Part shown: piece by piece, positions 1-8,004 of the stretch
Layout of the letters: every line of letters begins with the position of its first letter
How positions within the stretch are numbered: the stretch's first letter is position 1
Origin: Deltaproteobacteria bacterium
Lineage (GTDB): Bacteria > Desulfobacterota > Desulfuromonadia > Desulfuromonadales > BM103
Length of the DNA: 61,126 nt
Direction of reading: 5' to 3'
Assembly (NCBI GenBank): GCA_005774545.1
Contig: VAUL01000014.1
Location: forward strand, 1-61,126
Translations under genes and position numbers: made by a program
The notes under the pieces: model-generated
Seen by the model: the letters and a program-made list of their open reading frames with translations, nothing else
Databases searched by the model: none
Told to the model about the DNA's origin: nothing

Positions 1-56
1 TGAACCAGCCACACCGCCGGCAGGAAGAGGAAGTATGCGAGCGAGTTGAACGTCAA
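1..56 (-). CDS. MBOAT-family O-acyltransferase, N-terminal fragment cut by window edge
   Basis: Only the first 18 or so codons lie in the window. From a TTG at 56 the minus strand reads LTFNSLAYFLFLPAVW, which resembles the amino terminus of MBOAT acyltransferases (AlgI/DltB type), often M-x-F-N-S-x-x-F-x-x-F-L-P. It lies 25 bases after the acyl carrier protein stop. MBOAT proteins are membrane enzymes that move acyl groups onto extracytoplasmic glycans, and an AMP ligase plus carrier protein just upstream fits a DltA-DltC-DltB-like relay. The start codon is weakly supported: no strong ribosome binding site is visible. The call rests on a very short stretch plus context. Confidence 0.5.
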   Translation of the reverse strand, partial: MTFNSLAYFLFLPAVWLV

Positions 57-81
57 GCGGCGCCCGGCGCAGAACAGCCGG

Positions 82-318
82 CTATGCCGGCAACTTGCTC
101 TGGATGCTGTCCATCAGGTCGCCGACGTTCTTGAACGTCAGCAGCTCCTTCTGGGTGAACTTGATGTTGAAGCGGGCTTCGATCGTCACGATCAGGTTGA
201 CGTGGGAGAGCGAATCCCATCCGTCCACATCGTCCGCGGTCATCTCGCGCGCCAGGGTGATCTCCTCGTCATCGAATACTTCGCGAAAAATCGCGGTCAA
301 CGGTTCAACGATACCCAT
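82..318 (-). CDS. Acyl carrier protein
   Basis: This 78-residue acidic protein has the carrier-protein motif G-W-D-S-L-S around residues 33-38. Ser36 is the expected 4'-phosphopantetheine attachment site. The ATG at 318 follows the ligase stop (320-322) by one base, so translation is probably coupled. An upstream in-frame extension into the ligase gene is open, but it is arginine-rich shadow sequence and was excluded. The preceding AMP ligase and following MBOAT-like gene suggest that it carries an activated acyl group to a membrane acyltransferase rather than serving general fatty acid synthesis. The acyl group cannot be read from the sequence. Confidence 0.9.
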   Translation of the reverse strand: MGIVEPLTAIFREVFDDEEITLAREMTADDVDGWDSLSHVNLIVTIEARFNIKFTQKELLTFKNVGDLMDSIQSKLPA

Positions 319-319
319 G

Positions 320-1936
320 TCAATCCTCCAGAGTCGAAATGTCGCCTTCATCCTGGCCCAGGTATCTGGCCTTGAGAACCCGGCGCATGATCTTGCCGCT
401 CTTGTTTTTGGGAACCTTGTCGATGAAGAACAGTTCCTGCGGCGTGGCAATCGAAGAGACCCGGTTCGAGATATGCAGGCGGATCTTGATTTCAAGGTTC
501 TTGTCCGGCACCTGACCGGCATGCAGGTGAACGAAAGCCACCACCTTCTCGAAGAGCAGGTCGTCGGGAGCGCCGATCACCCCGGATTCGGCCACTTCCT
601 CGAGCTCCAGCAGTGCGCTTTCGACTTCGAAGGGGCTGATGAGGTGCCCGCCGGTATTGATCACGTCGTCGCTACGCCCCTTGAACCAGTAGTAGCCGTC
701 CGGGTCGCGCACGGCGGTATCGCCGGTGAAGTAGTGGCCCTTGATGAACTTCTGGCGGTAGGCGGTGTCGTTGTTGAGGTAGGTGACGAACATCGACGGC
801 CACCCGGGGCGGAGGCACAGGTTCCCCTGCTCGCCGTCGGCCACCGGCGTGCCGTCGTCGGCCAAAATGGCCGGTTCGATCCCGGTGACCGGCTTGCCCA
901 TGGACCCCGGCCGGATCGCCAGCCCCGGACGGTTGGTGATCATGATGGCGCCGGTCTCGGTCTGGAACCAGGTATCGTAGATGTCGCGGCCGAGCACCGC
1001 TCGCGCCCATTGGATGACCTCCGGGTTGAGCGGTTCGCCGACGCTGAAGATGTGCCGCAGACAGTTCAGGTCGTATTCGGCGTAAAGTGTGTCCTCTTCC
1101 CGCATCAGCATGCGCAGGGCGGTCGGCGCGCTGTACCATACGGTTACCCGCTCGTCCCGAAGGATGTCGAACCACTTGGCCGCATCGTACATTCCGCCGT
1201 AGTGCACCTGCGTCACCCCCAGGCTCCACGGGCCGATGATGCCGTAGGAGGTTCCCGTCACCCACCCCTGGTCGGCCGTGCACCAGTACACATCGTCGGC
1301 GCCGAGCTGCAGCACCTCCCGTGCGGTGGCGTTCTGCATCAGGACGCTGCCGTGCACGTGCAGGACGCCCTTGGGCTTGCCGGTGGACCCGGAGGTGTAG
1401 TGCAGGACCGACGGCGTGTCGGCGGCCGTCACCGGCGTGGCAAACCCGGGCGCGGCCTCCTGCATCAGCTGCGGGTAGCTGAGGATCCCGTCGGACTGGT
1501 GACTGTCGATATCGGTGACCAGGATATACTTAAGATGCGGCAGCTGGCTGCGAATGCGGCCGAGCTTCTTCAGAAAGCTCTTCTTGGTGACGACCCCCCG
1601 CGCCTGCGAATCGCCGAGGCGGTCGAGCAGCGCTTCGTCGCCGAAGTTGGAGAAGAGCGTGCCGCAGACGACCTGCCGCTTGAGCGTGCCGAGAAACGCG
1701 TAAAACTGCTCGGGACACTTCGGCAGGAAGGTGAAGAGAATCTCGCCGCGCCGGAAACCGAGGGCGCCAAGCACGTTGGCGAACCGGTTGGACTGGCGGT
1801 CCAGTTCGGCAAACGTCACGTCGCAAGGTTCACCGCCGGCCGGCAGCCAGCGGAAGGCGACCTTGTCGCCCAGGCCGTTGTCGCACTGCTGCCGGGTACA
1901 GATGTGGCCGATGTTGTACTGGTCGTCGACGATCAT
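320..1936 (-). CDS. AMP-forming acyl ligase (acetyl-CoA synthetase/benzoate-CoA ligase-like)
   Basis: A 538-residue member of the ANL adenylating family. Visible motifs are the phosphate-binding loop YTSGSTGKPKG (residues 180-190), the aromatic/TE motif DTWFQTETG (321-329), the hinge motif GRSDDVI (420-426), and the C-terminal catalytic lysine in KSGKIMRR (Lys515). The overall sequence recalls short-chain acyl- or benzoate-CoA ligases. It lies directly upstream of a carrier protein and an MBOAT-like gene, so it may load that carrier instead of, or as well as, making a CoA ester. Substrate is unknown. Separated from the upstream hypothetical gene by 33 bases. Confidence 0.9.
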   Translation of the reverse strand: MIVDDQYNIGHICTRQQCDNGLGDKVAFRWLPAGGEPCDVTFAELDRQSNRFANVLGALGFRRGEILFTFLPKCPEQFYAFLGTLKRQVVCGTLFSNFGDEALLDRLGDSQARGVVTKKSFLKKLGRIRSQLPHLKYILVTDIDSHQSDGILSYPQLMQEAAPGFATPVTAADTPSVLHYTSGSTGKPKGVLHVHGSVLMQNATAREVLQLGADDVYWCTADQGWVTGTSYGIIGPWSLGVTQVHYGGMYDAAKWFDILRDERVTVWYSAPTALRMLMREEDTLYAEYDLNCLRHIFSVGEPLNPEVIQWARAVLGRDIYDTWFQTETGAIMITNRPGLAIRPGSMGKPVTGIEPAILADDGTPVADGEQGNLCLRPGWPSMFVTYLNNDTAYRQKFIKGHYFTGDTAVRDPDGYYWFKGRSDDVINTGGHLISPFEVESALLELEEVAESGVIGAPDDLLFEKVVAFVHLHAGQVPDKNLEIKIRLHISNRVSSIATPQELFFIDKVPKNKSGKIMRRVLKARYLGQDEGDISTLED

Positions 1937-1969
1937 GGCGCCCCCGTCAGAAAGAAACCGGTTGAACAG

Positions 1970-2668
1970 TCAGGAGATGTCGAGCCGCTGCAATCCTGCG
2001 CGAATGGCCTCGGCGGCGCTCCCCGGAAAAGTCCGGCGCAGTTCCTCGACCCACAGCGGGTGGATATGCCGCACCCACACCGGGATCATCGGAACACCGA
2101 CGAGCTGGGCAACCGCCAGGCGGTGCCGCCCCTTCTCTTCCTTCACGATGTTGCCATGCCGGCCGATCATCACGCAGAGCGGGTCCCTGGCGCTTTCGCG
2201 GCGATAGCCGTCCGCTGCCATGCTCCTGCACACGCCGCAATAATAGGCGAAGTGCGCTTCGACCTTGTCGCGGCTGTCGATGATCGACTTCTTGTGCCTG
2301 ATCGCCTTGCCGGAGTCGATCTCGGCGATCATGCGCGCATAGGCCGCCGTCGCGCGGTAATCGTAGCCCGCCGCCACCAGTTCGGCGATGAAACGGTGAG
2401 TCGGCGTCTCTGCGACGGGAGTCGCATGGAGATCCCAGTCGCCGGGGAGCACCAGGGGCGCCCGCGATCTGACGAAGCGGTAAAACAGGTCGATGCCGAG
2501 CAGGCGCCGCAGCGGCTTGGGGCCGAGCCGCTTCAGACGCACGTAGTCCGGCAGGGCGTAGTCGCGGATCATCGACGGGCTGACCTGAAGGTGCAGTGCC
2601 GCGCCGAGTTCGACGCGCAGCCGATCGCGGCGAAGCCACGACGGCAGGTTTTTAATCACAGTCGGCAT
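1970..2668 (-). CDS. Hypothetical protein with ParB-like segment
   Basis: A 232-residue soluble protein I do not recognise as a named family. The first half is basic and rich in Arg and Leu. Residues about 175-205 read I-V-K-E-E-K-G-R-H-R-L-A-V-A-Q-L-V-G-V-P-M-I-P-V, which resembles the G-x-H-R-x-x-A motif of ParB/sulfiredoxin-fold nucleotide-binding domains. A Cys-G-V-Cys pair lies near residue 145. It sits between a kinase-like gene and the acyl ligase in the surface-glycan operon, so a role in glycan modification is more likely than DNA partition, but this is inference from context. Confidence 0.75.
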   Translation of the reverse strand: MPTVIKNLPSWLRRDRLRVELGAALHLQVSPSMIRDYALPDYVRLKRLGPKPLRRLLGIDLFYRFVRSRAPLVLPGDWDLHATPVAETPTHRFIAELVAAGYDYRATAAYARMIAEIDSGKAIRHKKSIIDSRDKVEAHFAYYCGVCRSMAADGYRRESARDPLCVMIGRHGNIVKEEKGRHRLAVAQLVGVPMIPVWVRHIHPLWVEELRRTFPGSAAEAIRAGLQRLDIS

Positions 2669-2697
2669 GGTACGGCAAGTTACCGGAAAACCGGTCC

Positions 2698-3537
2698 TCA
2701 GGCAATCGTCTGCAGCGCCCGCCGGAAGTCGCCCGCATCGAGTGCCGAGCCGAGCCGCCGCAACCGCCAGGTCAAATCGACAAACGCCGCGAATTCCGCG
2801 GGCGGTGGATCGAGCGGGGGAATCTCCCTGTCGCGCAGCAGCGAATTGTGCCAGTCGAGGAGCCAGCCGCCGCCGACGCCGAGCAGTTCGTTGTCGACGA
2901 TGAACAGCCGCCCGCTCCCCTTTTCCAGGATCAGGTTGGCGAGGGAAAGATCCGGATGGGAGAGCCGCCGGGGAAGACGGGGCTGTACGGCGGCATAGGC
3001 GTTCCGCCAGTGCGCGACGAAGCCGCCGATCTCGCAGACGTGCACCCAGTCGCCCAGACGCGGCAACAGATAGTTCTCGAGATAGCAGAACGCCCCGTCG
3101 AACCGGCCGGCCAGCGCCTGCAGGTCCGGCGCGGCGGCACAGCCATGCAGGAACCTGCGGACCTGCTCGGCCGCATCGCTCAGCGCCCGGCCGCGCAAAT
3201 CCCCGAGCGGCGTCCCTTCCACCCAGCGTTCCGCCACCAGGGTGTCGTCACTGGCGACGATTTCGGGAAGGCAGATGCCGCCGGGGAGGCTGATGTCCTG
3301 CAGTGCCCGGCGCAGCCGGACCTGGGCCGCGGAATGGGCACTGTAGACCTTCACGGCCGCCCCATCGCACGTCCCCCGCAGCGACAGCCGCCCGGCCTTG
3401 GTGATCCCCGGCCGGTGATAGCCGCCGAGCAGGCGGATGGCGGAAACCGGCCGGCCGGCGACGGCAAGCGTGCCGGGGAACGGCTCAGCGGCCCCGCGGC
3501 CGGTACCGCGCAGCATTCTCGTCAGTCGACGCATCAT
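2698..3537 (-). CDS. LPS-kinase/phosphotransferase-like protein
   Basis: From the paired ATG codons at 3537/3534 this is a 279-residue protein. The longer reading frame upstream is shadow of the neighbouring glycosyltransferase. Kinase-fold marks are A-V-K near residue 63 (ATP-binding Lys), the catalytic loop HPDLSLANL (194-202) with Asp196 and Asn201, and IVDNE (213-217) in place of the usual D-x-D/DFG-like metal site. This pattern is typical of aminoglycoside-phosphotransferase or WaaP-type kinases. It probably phosphorylates a sugar of the surface glycan. It lies 47 bases after the GT2 gene. Confidence 0.75.
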   Translation of the reverse strand: MMRRLTRMLRGTGRGAAEPFPGTLAVAGRPVSAIRLLGGYHRPGITKAGRLSLRGTCDGAAVKVYSAHSAAQVRLRRALQDISLPGGICLPEIVASDDTLVAERWVEGTPLGDLRGRALSDAAEQVRRFLHGCAAAPDLQALAGRFDGAFCYLENYLLPRLGDWVHVCEIGGFVAHWRNAYAAVQPRLPRRLSHPDLSLANLILEKGSGRLFIVDNELLGVGGGWLLDWHNSLLRDREIPPLDPPPAEFAAFVDLTWRLRRLGSALDAGDFRRALQTIA

Positions 3538-3584
3538 GAGTGCCGCCCCCTTTCCGCCCGGTTGCCGGCGCGCCCCCGCATTCG

Positions 3585-4325
3585 TCAGTCGTCCAGCATG
3601 GCCAGGCGCCGCTTGCACAGCAGGCCGATAGCCCGCAGCAACTCGCCGGGCCGCATGTTCCGCCAATGCTTCTGAAAAAACGCCTTGTTTCCGGTATGCC
3701 GGTTGCCGCGCGCCCGGCCGCCGCCATGATCGCACAGGATCGCCACGGCCTGCGGCGCCACCGCGATGCGCCGGCCGGAGAGCAGCAGGCGTGCGGCCAG
3801 GTCGCGATCCTCGGAGGCCGGCAGGCGCTCGTCGAACCCGCCCAGTTCGAGGAAGACGGCCCTTCTGATAGCCAGGTTCTGTCCGCCGAAGCCGGGGTTG
3901 CGCAGGAACACCCGGCGCTGCTGTTCCGGCTCTTCGGGAAAGAGCTTGTAAGCCGTCGGCTCCGCCCCCTGCCGCTTGCGCATCAGCTGTCCGACCACGG
4001 CGTCCGCCCCGGTCTCGTCGAAGCGCTCGAGGATCCGTTCCAGGTAGTCCGGAAGCCACAGGTCGTCATCATCGAGGAAGGCGACGATCTCGGAACGCGC
4101 GGCCCTGGCACCGGCGTTGCGCGCGGCGCTCGGGCCGATGCGCGGCGCCGTGCGCACCACCGACACATGCGCGGGGAGATCGGCAAGAAGCGTCGCCTCG
4201 CGGCCGTTGTCGATGATCAGCACCTCGGCAGGCACGACAGTCTGTCTCAGCACGCAGGCCAGCGTCTCGAGGAGGATCTCCCGGCGATCGGCAGTCGGGA
4301 TGACGACGGACACGGCCGGAGTCAT
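3585..4325 (-). CDS. Family 2 glycosyltransferase
   Basis: A 246-residue GT-A glycosyltransferase. It begins with S-V-V-I-P-T (6-11), has the nucleotide-sugar segment I-I-D-N-G (37-41) and the metal-binding FLDDDDLW (83-90), and later G-G-F-D-E with S-E-D-R-D, typical of GT2 enzymes. No transmembrane segment is seen, so it probably acts on the cytoplasmic face. Its start overlaps the stop of the pyruvyltransferase-like gene by four bases (ATGA), indicating coupled translation. Donor and acceptor sugars are not predictable. Confidence 0.9.
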   Translation of the reverse strand: MTPAVSVVIPTADRREILLETLACVLRQTVVPAEVLIIDNGREATLLADLPAHVSVVRTAPRIGPSAARNAGARAARSEIVAFLDDDDLWLPDYLERILERFDETGADAVVGQLMRKRQGAEPTAYKLFPEEPEQQRRVFLRNPGFGGQNLAIRRAVFLELGGFDERLPASEDRDLAARLLLSGRRIAVAPQAVAILCDHGGGRARGNRHTGNKAFFQKHWRNMRPGELLRAIGLLCKRRLAMLDD

Positions 4326-5470
4326 GGCGTCACCGGCACGGGAGCAGCCCCCAAAAGATCGCGCAGATGGCCGAAACCCCGCGCATGGATGGCCGTGCGG
4401 GAATCGCCGCCGGCGCCCCGGGGGGGGAGTGCCAGCAGCCTGTCGGCGGCAGCCAGCAGCGCGTCACGGTCCCCGGAGATGTCGGGAAAATCGGCAACAT
4501 GGCCGGCATCGCGGGCATCGGCGCAGAAGTCGACCAGTTTCTGGCTGCGGTTGAGCGCCAGGAAAGGGATGTCGCAAAGGGCCGCACAGATCGCTCCGTG
4601 CAGGCGCATGGAGAGATAATGGCTGCAGGTGGCGATGGCCTGGATCGTGGCGAACACATCGCCGGCATAGTCGTGCAGCGTGATCCGCTCCGGGTGCCTG
4701 GCAAGCCCGAGCAACTGCCGGTGCAGAAGGTGATCCTGGTACTTTTCGCCGATGTAGAGAGCAATTAGGCGGACACGCCCGCCGCCTGCGGTGAGCCGAT
4801 CGACAAGCGCCGTCATGTTGGCGAGTGCCGTCTCACGGTAGGGTTGCGGCTTGCGCCGGTCGAGGAGGAACGAGACGCCGACCAGCCCTTCCTCCGCATC
4901 GCGGGCGAAGAGGGTGCTATGCTGCGCCCAGGCGCCGTAGGCCAGGTCGCAGCCGAACAGGATCCGGGGGTTGCGGCACAGACTCGCGGCGATATCGACG
5001 GAACTGCGGTCGCGGCAGACGATGAAGTCGAGCCGGTCGGCAAAATCGGCGAACGCGCGCTCATCGGCCGCCGTGTCGAAGGGTCCGACCGACACGCCGA
5101 TGCAGCCGGCCAGCGCCGGCCGCCGGCCGCGCGCCAGCCGGTAGCGCTCGACCAGTCCGCTCTTCCGCTCCAGGCCGCGGGCCGAGTGCAGCACCGAACC
5201 ACCGCCGAACAGGAGGCCGTCGTAAGGGGACAGCCGGTCGAGAAACGGCAGCAGGCGAGCCAGCCGCACCGGCAGGCGGCCGCCGTGGGTGGCGATGCGC
5301 ATCCCCTCCCCGGCCGCCGTGAAGATCGGGTGGCCGCCCGGCTGGTAGTAGGTTGCGCAGGGGACCGTTGCGACCTTGCCGAGATCGAGGCGCAGGCCGT
5401 AGGAGAGCAGTTCGTCGCCGAAGTTGCCCCGACCGACCCAGGCATTGATGAGCGGCGCAAACGTGTTCAT
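4322..5470 (-). CDS. Polysaccharide pyruvyl transferase family protein
   Basis: The ATG at 5470 gives a 382-residue protein starting MNTFAPLINAWVG. An upstream in-frame start at 5506 is open but would overlap the preceding methyltransferase gene. The N-terminal G-R-G-N-F-G-D-E-L-L (13-22) is the hallmark of the polysaccharide pyruvyl transferase family (CsaB/WcaK-like). Later segments L-F-G-G-G-S-V-L-H-S and S-M-R-L-H-G-A also fit. Members put pyruvate ketals on sugars or act as related glycan transferases. Here it may decorate the glycan built by the Pse cluster. The exact reaction is uncertain. Confidence 0.88.
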   Translation of the reverse strand: MNTFAPLINAWVGRGNFGDELLSYGLRLDLGKVATVPCATYYQPGGHPIFTAAGEGMRIATHGGRLPVRLARLLPFLDRLSPYDGLLFGGGSVLHSARGLERKSGLVERYRLARGRRPALAGCIGVSVGPFDTAADERAFADFADRLDFIVCRDRSSVDIAASLCRNPRILFGCDLAYGAWAQHSTLFARDAEEGLVGVSFLLDRRKPQPYRETALANMTALVDRLTAGGGRVRLIALYIGEKYQDHLLHRQLLGLARHPERITLHDYAGDVFATIQAIATCSHYLSMRLHGAICAALCDIPFLALNRSQKLVDFCADARDAGHVADFPDISGDRDALLAAADRLLALPPRGAGGDSRTAIHARGFGHLRDLLGAAPVPVTP

Positions 5471-5477
5471 GGCGCAG

Positions 5478-6080
5478 TTACGCCCGGCCGGCACTGCGGA
5501 AGACATAGATCGTCTGGTTCTTCCACTCGCTCGAGTCGCTCAGTTCGAAGCCGCGCTCAAGGAAGATCGCCACGAACTGCTCGCCGCTCAGATGATTGAT
5601 CCAGCCGCGGCGCTTGCGCTTGATCAGGTCGGGCATCCGGTCGATGGTCGCGTAGGAGGCGATGATCGTATCGGCGTGGGGCTTGAGGCTGTCGACCAGG
5701 CCGCCGATATCGGCAATGTACTCGAGCACCCCGGAAAAGACCGCATGGGTGTAGTGGCCGGGCAGTGCCGGGAACCCCTGGTTCAGATCGCAGACGATCG
5801 TTCCCGCGCCGCGGTCGGCGATGTCGGACGGCTGGTAGCTGCAGCCGGCAGGGAGATGGTCGCGCAGGACCAGGCGTCCGGCGCCGAATTCGATGACGGC
5901 CGCTCCGGGCGGAATCATCCCGGCGATCCGGATGGTCCGTTCGTCCCAGTTCTCGCGCAGGTTCGAGACGTCCTCCCAGCGCCCGGCGGCGGTTCCCTCG
6001 ACCGGCAGGCCAAGCATCACCCTCACCGACTCGACGGGGTGCGCCAGGAAATTCCGGAGCTTCTTGTACAGACCAGCCAT
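5478..6080 (-). CDS. Class I SAM-dependent methyltransferase-like protein
   Basis: The ATG at 6080 (MAGLYKKLRNF) gives 200 residues. The open frame above it is arginine-rich shadow of the neighbouring gene. The SAM-binding loop V-I-E-F-G-A-G-R lies at 62-69, followed by the acidic strand segments expected of a Rossmann-fold methyltransferase, including H-A-V-F-S-G-V-L-E-Y-I. The protein is small and resembles MetW/UbiE-type methyltransferases. In this operon it may methylate a sugar, but no substrate can be assigned. It lies 32 bases after the preceding gene. Confidence 0.8.
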   Translation of the reverse strand: MAGLYKKLRNFLAHPVESVRVMLGLPVEGTAAGRWEDVSNLRENWDERTIRIAGMIPPGAAVIEFGAGRLVLRDHLPAGCSYQPSDIADRGAGTIVCDLNQGFPALPGHYTHAVFSGVLEYIADIGGLVDSLKPHADTIIASYATIDRMPDLIKRKRRGWINHLSGEQFVAIFLERGFELSDSSEWKNQTIYVFRSAGRA

Positions 6081-6112
6081 GAGCAGTACCGTCCTTGGTT
6101 TATGGAGATCCG

Positions 6113-7456
6113 TCAGGAGCGCTTTTCGACGACGACGACGTTGTTGACGACCCTGGCGACCGTCACCGCCCCGTCGCCGCAGAAGTGCCCGGCGATCTGT
6201 CGCACTTCCTCCGCGCCGATGCCGCCGCCGAGCTTGCGCCCGCGCTTTTTGCTCTTGTACTCGTCGCGCAGAAAGCCGATGCCGTCCATGACCCGGACCC
6301 AGAGATCCCGCGCCGAACTGCGCAGCGCCGCCGGCAGGCCGACATCGACCAGCGGCTCCGCGGCGACGGCCAGGCCGTCGACCCGATCGAGGATCAGGTC
6401 GCACGCCAGGCGCTCCGGCACATAGATCTCGTCGCTGATGTCGTCGTCCGGGGGCGCCGGCCGGTAGTTCCCCGCCATCACCGCCTGCAGCCCGCCCCTG
6501 AGGGCGTCAAGGTCCGAGACCACCGTCGACAGCCGGTACGGGAGCAGATCCTTTCGGGGAGCCTCCCCGCCGGGCGGCAGCCAGAAGAAGGTCGGCTTCC
6601 CCGAAAACCAGGCCTGCACCGCCGTGGTGCACCCCCGGTGGATGAGCCCCTCGGCCGCCAGCAGCCAGGGGGTGATCTCGCCGCGGAAGGCGACCTTCAC
6701 CTTCTTCAGCCCCCGCAGGGCCTCGAACCAGGCTTCATGGTCCTCGGCGGGGTGCGGGCGGACCACGATCGGCGGAAAACCGGGGTCGGCGTCGATTTCG
6801 TGCAGCACCCGGATGAAGGCGCGGCACTCGGCATGGAGCCGGCGGAACAGGGCCTCGTCGGCCTTCAGCACGTCCGGCCGGTCCTCGCGCAGCACCAGCC
6901 GCTCCAGCGCACTGTCGATCGACCGCTCGCTGACAAAGCTGAAATCCGACGAGAAGAGGAAGAACCGGCCGTATTCGCCGCTGATCCGCGCGATTTCATC
7001 GGCATGGATGCGGTCGAATTCGCGCCGCCACAGATCGACGCGCGGCCAGCCGGTCACGAAGATCCTCCCCTCCATCTCCGGGCGGAGGCCACGGAGCACC
7101 CGGCGGTGCTTTTCCGAAATGACGTAGTACTGGTCGATCTCGCCGTGGTTTTCGGTCCGCGGCAGATAGTACTTGTCGACCTCCCGGGCCGCCACCCCCA
7201 TCTCCTCGTCGAGGACGATGAGCTTCTCGCAGTAGTCCCTGACGATCCGGATCCGGTCGCGCAGGTTGCCGCTCTTGTAAAAATAGATGCCGGATTTGCC
7301 GCCGCGCGCGCGAAAGAGATCGTGCAGCCCCTGCTTGGTGCCGAGATAGACGCGATAGCCGCGATCGGCGGCGCGCAGGGCGAAGAGGATCTTCGAATTG
7401 AATTCCCGGGCCTTGATCTCGATCGGGATGTAGATGGTCTTCTTCAGTGACGACAT
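6113..7456 (-). CDS. Surface carbohydrate biosynthesis protein (GT-B-like)
   Basis: A 447-residue protein resembling the 'surface carbohydrate biosynthesis protein' family found in nonulosonic-acid and capsule loci. The N-terminus I-Y-I-P-I-E-I-K-A-R-E, the middle V-T-G-W-P-R-V-D-L-W, and R-P-H-P-A-E-D-H with H-R-G-C-T-T-A-V-Q-A resemble the C-terminal donor-binding half of CDP-glycerol or Kdo/sialyl transferase-like GT-B enzymes. It may be the transferase that moves CMP-pseudaminic acid, because it directly follows pseH/pseI and no other clear nonulosonate transferase is nearby. That role is inference. Confidence 0.75.
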   Translation of the reverse strand: MSSLKKTIYIPIEIKAREFNSKILFALRAADRGYRVYLGTKQGLHDLFRARGGKSGIYFYKSGNLRDRIRIVRDYCEKLIVLDEEMGVAAREVDKYYLPRTENHGEIDQYYVISEKHRRVLRGLRPEMEGRIFVTGWPRVDLWRREFDRIHADEIARISGEYGRFFLFSSDFSFVSERSIDSALERLVLREDRPDVLKADEALFRRLHAECRAFIRVLHEIDADPGFPPIVVRPHPAEDHEAWFEALRGLKKVKVAFRGEITPWLLAAEGLIHRGCTTAVQAWFSGKPTFFWLPPGGEAPRKDLLPYRLSTVVSDLDALRGGLQAVMAGNYRPAPPDDDISDEIYVPERLACDLILDRVDGLAVAAEPLVDVGLPAALRSSARDLWVRVMDGIGFLRDEYKSKKRGRKLGGGIGAEEVRQIAGHFCGDGAVTVARVVNNVVVVEKRS

Positions 7457-7471
7457 GCCGCGCCGGATCCC

Positions 7472-7984
7472 TTACAAGTCCTTGACCATGATGATCTGCT
7501 CGGGGACGGACTGCTTCAGGTGCGGCGTTTCGGCGATGACGAAACCGGCCTTTTCGTAAGACCTGATCGCTCCCGGGTTCCGGTCGCTGACACCGAGGAG
7601 GATCTGCCGAATGCCGCGGTGCTCCCTGAGCCAGTCGCAGCTGGCCCGCAGGACCTCGCTCCCCGCCCCGATGCTGCGGTAGTCGGCGTCGCCGATCATG
7701 ATCCCCATGACCGCGTAGCCTTTTGCACTGTCGACCGGTTCGTACTTGATGTTGCCGACATGAAGCCCGGACGCCTTGTCGAAGATCCCCAGGAAGAGGA
7801 CGTCGGCGCGCCCGGCGCGGGCCTCGATGTAGCGCCGCAGGTCGGCCAGGCTTTCGGTCAGCGCCGCCGCGGTGATGAACTGCCTGGTGTACGGGTCGAG
7901 CAGCCATCCCAGATAGCGCTCGGTGGCGTCCTCCCCGGTCAACTCGCGCAGGATGAAGCGCTCCGTTACGATCTCGATCCCCAT
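7472..7984 (-). CDS. pseH: GNAT N-acetyltransferase, PseH-like
   Basis: From the ATG at 7984 (MGIEIVTERFILREL) this is 170 residues. It is a GNAT acetyltransferase: the N-terminal strand T-E-R-F-I-L-R-E-L, then M-I-G-D-A-D-Y-R-S-I-G-A-G-S in the acetyl-CoA loop region, and N-P-G-A-I-R-S-Y-E-K-A-G-F at the C-terminus. Next to PseI it is the best candidate for PseH, which acetylates N4 of UDP-4-amino-4,6-dideoxy-N-acetyl-altrosamine. The symbol is given from context. The family is certain and the substrate is not. Confidence 0.75.
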   Translation of the reverse strand: MGIEIVTERFILRELTGEDATERYLGWLLDPYTRQFITAAALTESLADLRRYIEARAGRADVLFLGIFDKASGLHVGNIKYEPVDSAKGYAVMGIMIGDADYRSIGAGSEVLRASCDWLREHRGIRQILLGVSDRNPGAIRSYEKAGFVIAETPHLKQSVPEQIIMVKDL

Positions 7985-8004
7985 CGGATTCGCCGCCCCC
8001 CTTC

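Noticed and set aside
95-2998. A 967-codon open frame on the plus strand, with others of similar kind at 15569-17947, 18019-21384, 25890-28931 and 29548-32367
   Set aside because: High GC keeps the antisense frame open. The translations are rich in Arg, Asp, His and Val, have no family motifs, and lie exactly opposite well-supported minus-strand genes.
3538-4059. N-terminal extension of the kinase-like gene up to 4059
   Set aside because: The added 174 residues are low-complexity R/G/A shadow sequence within the GT2 gene. The paired ATG at 3537 gives a normal start.
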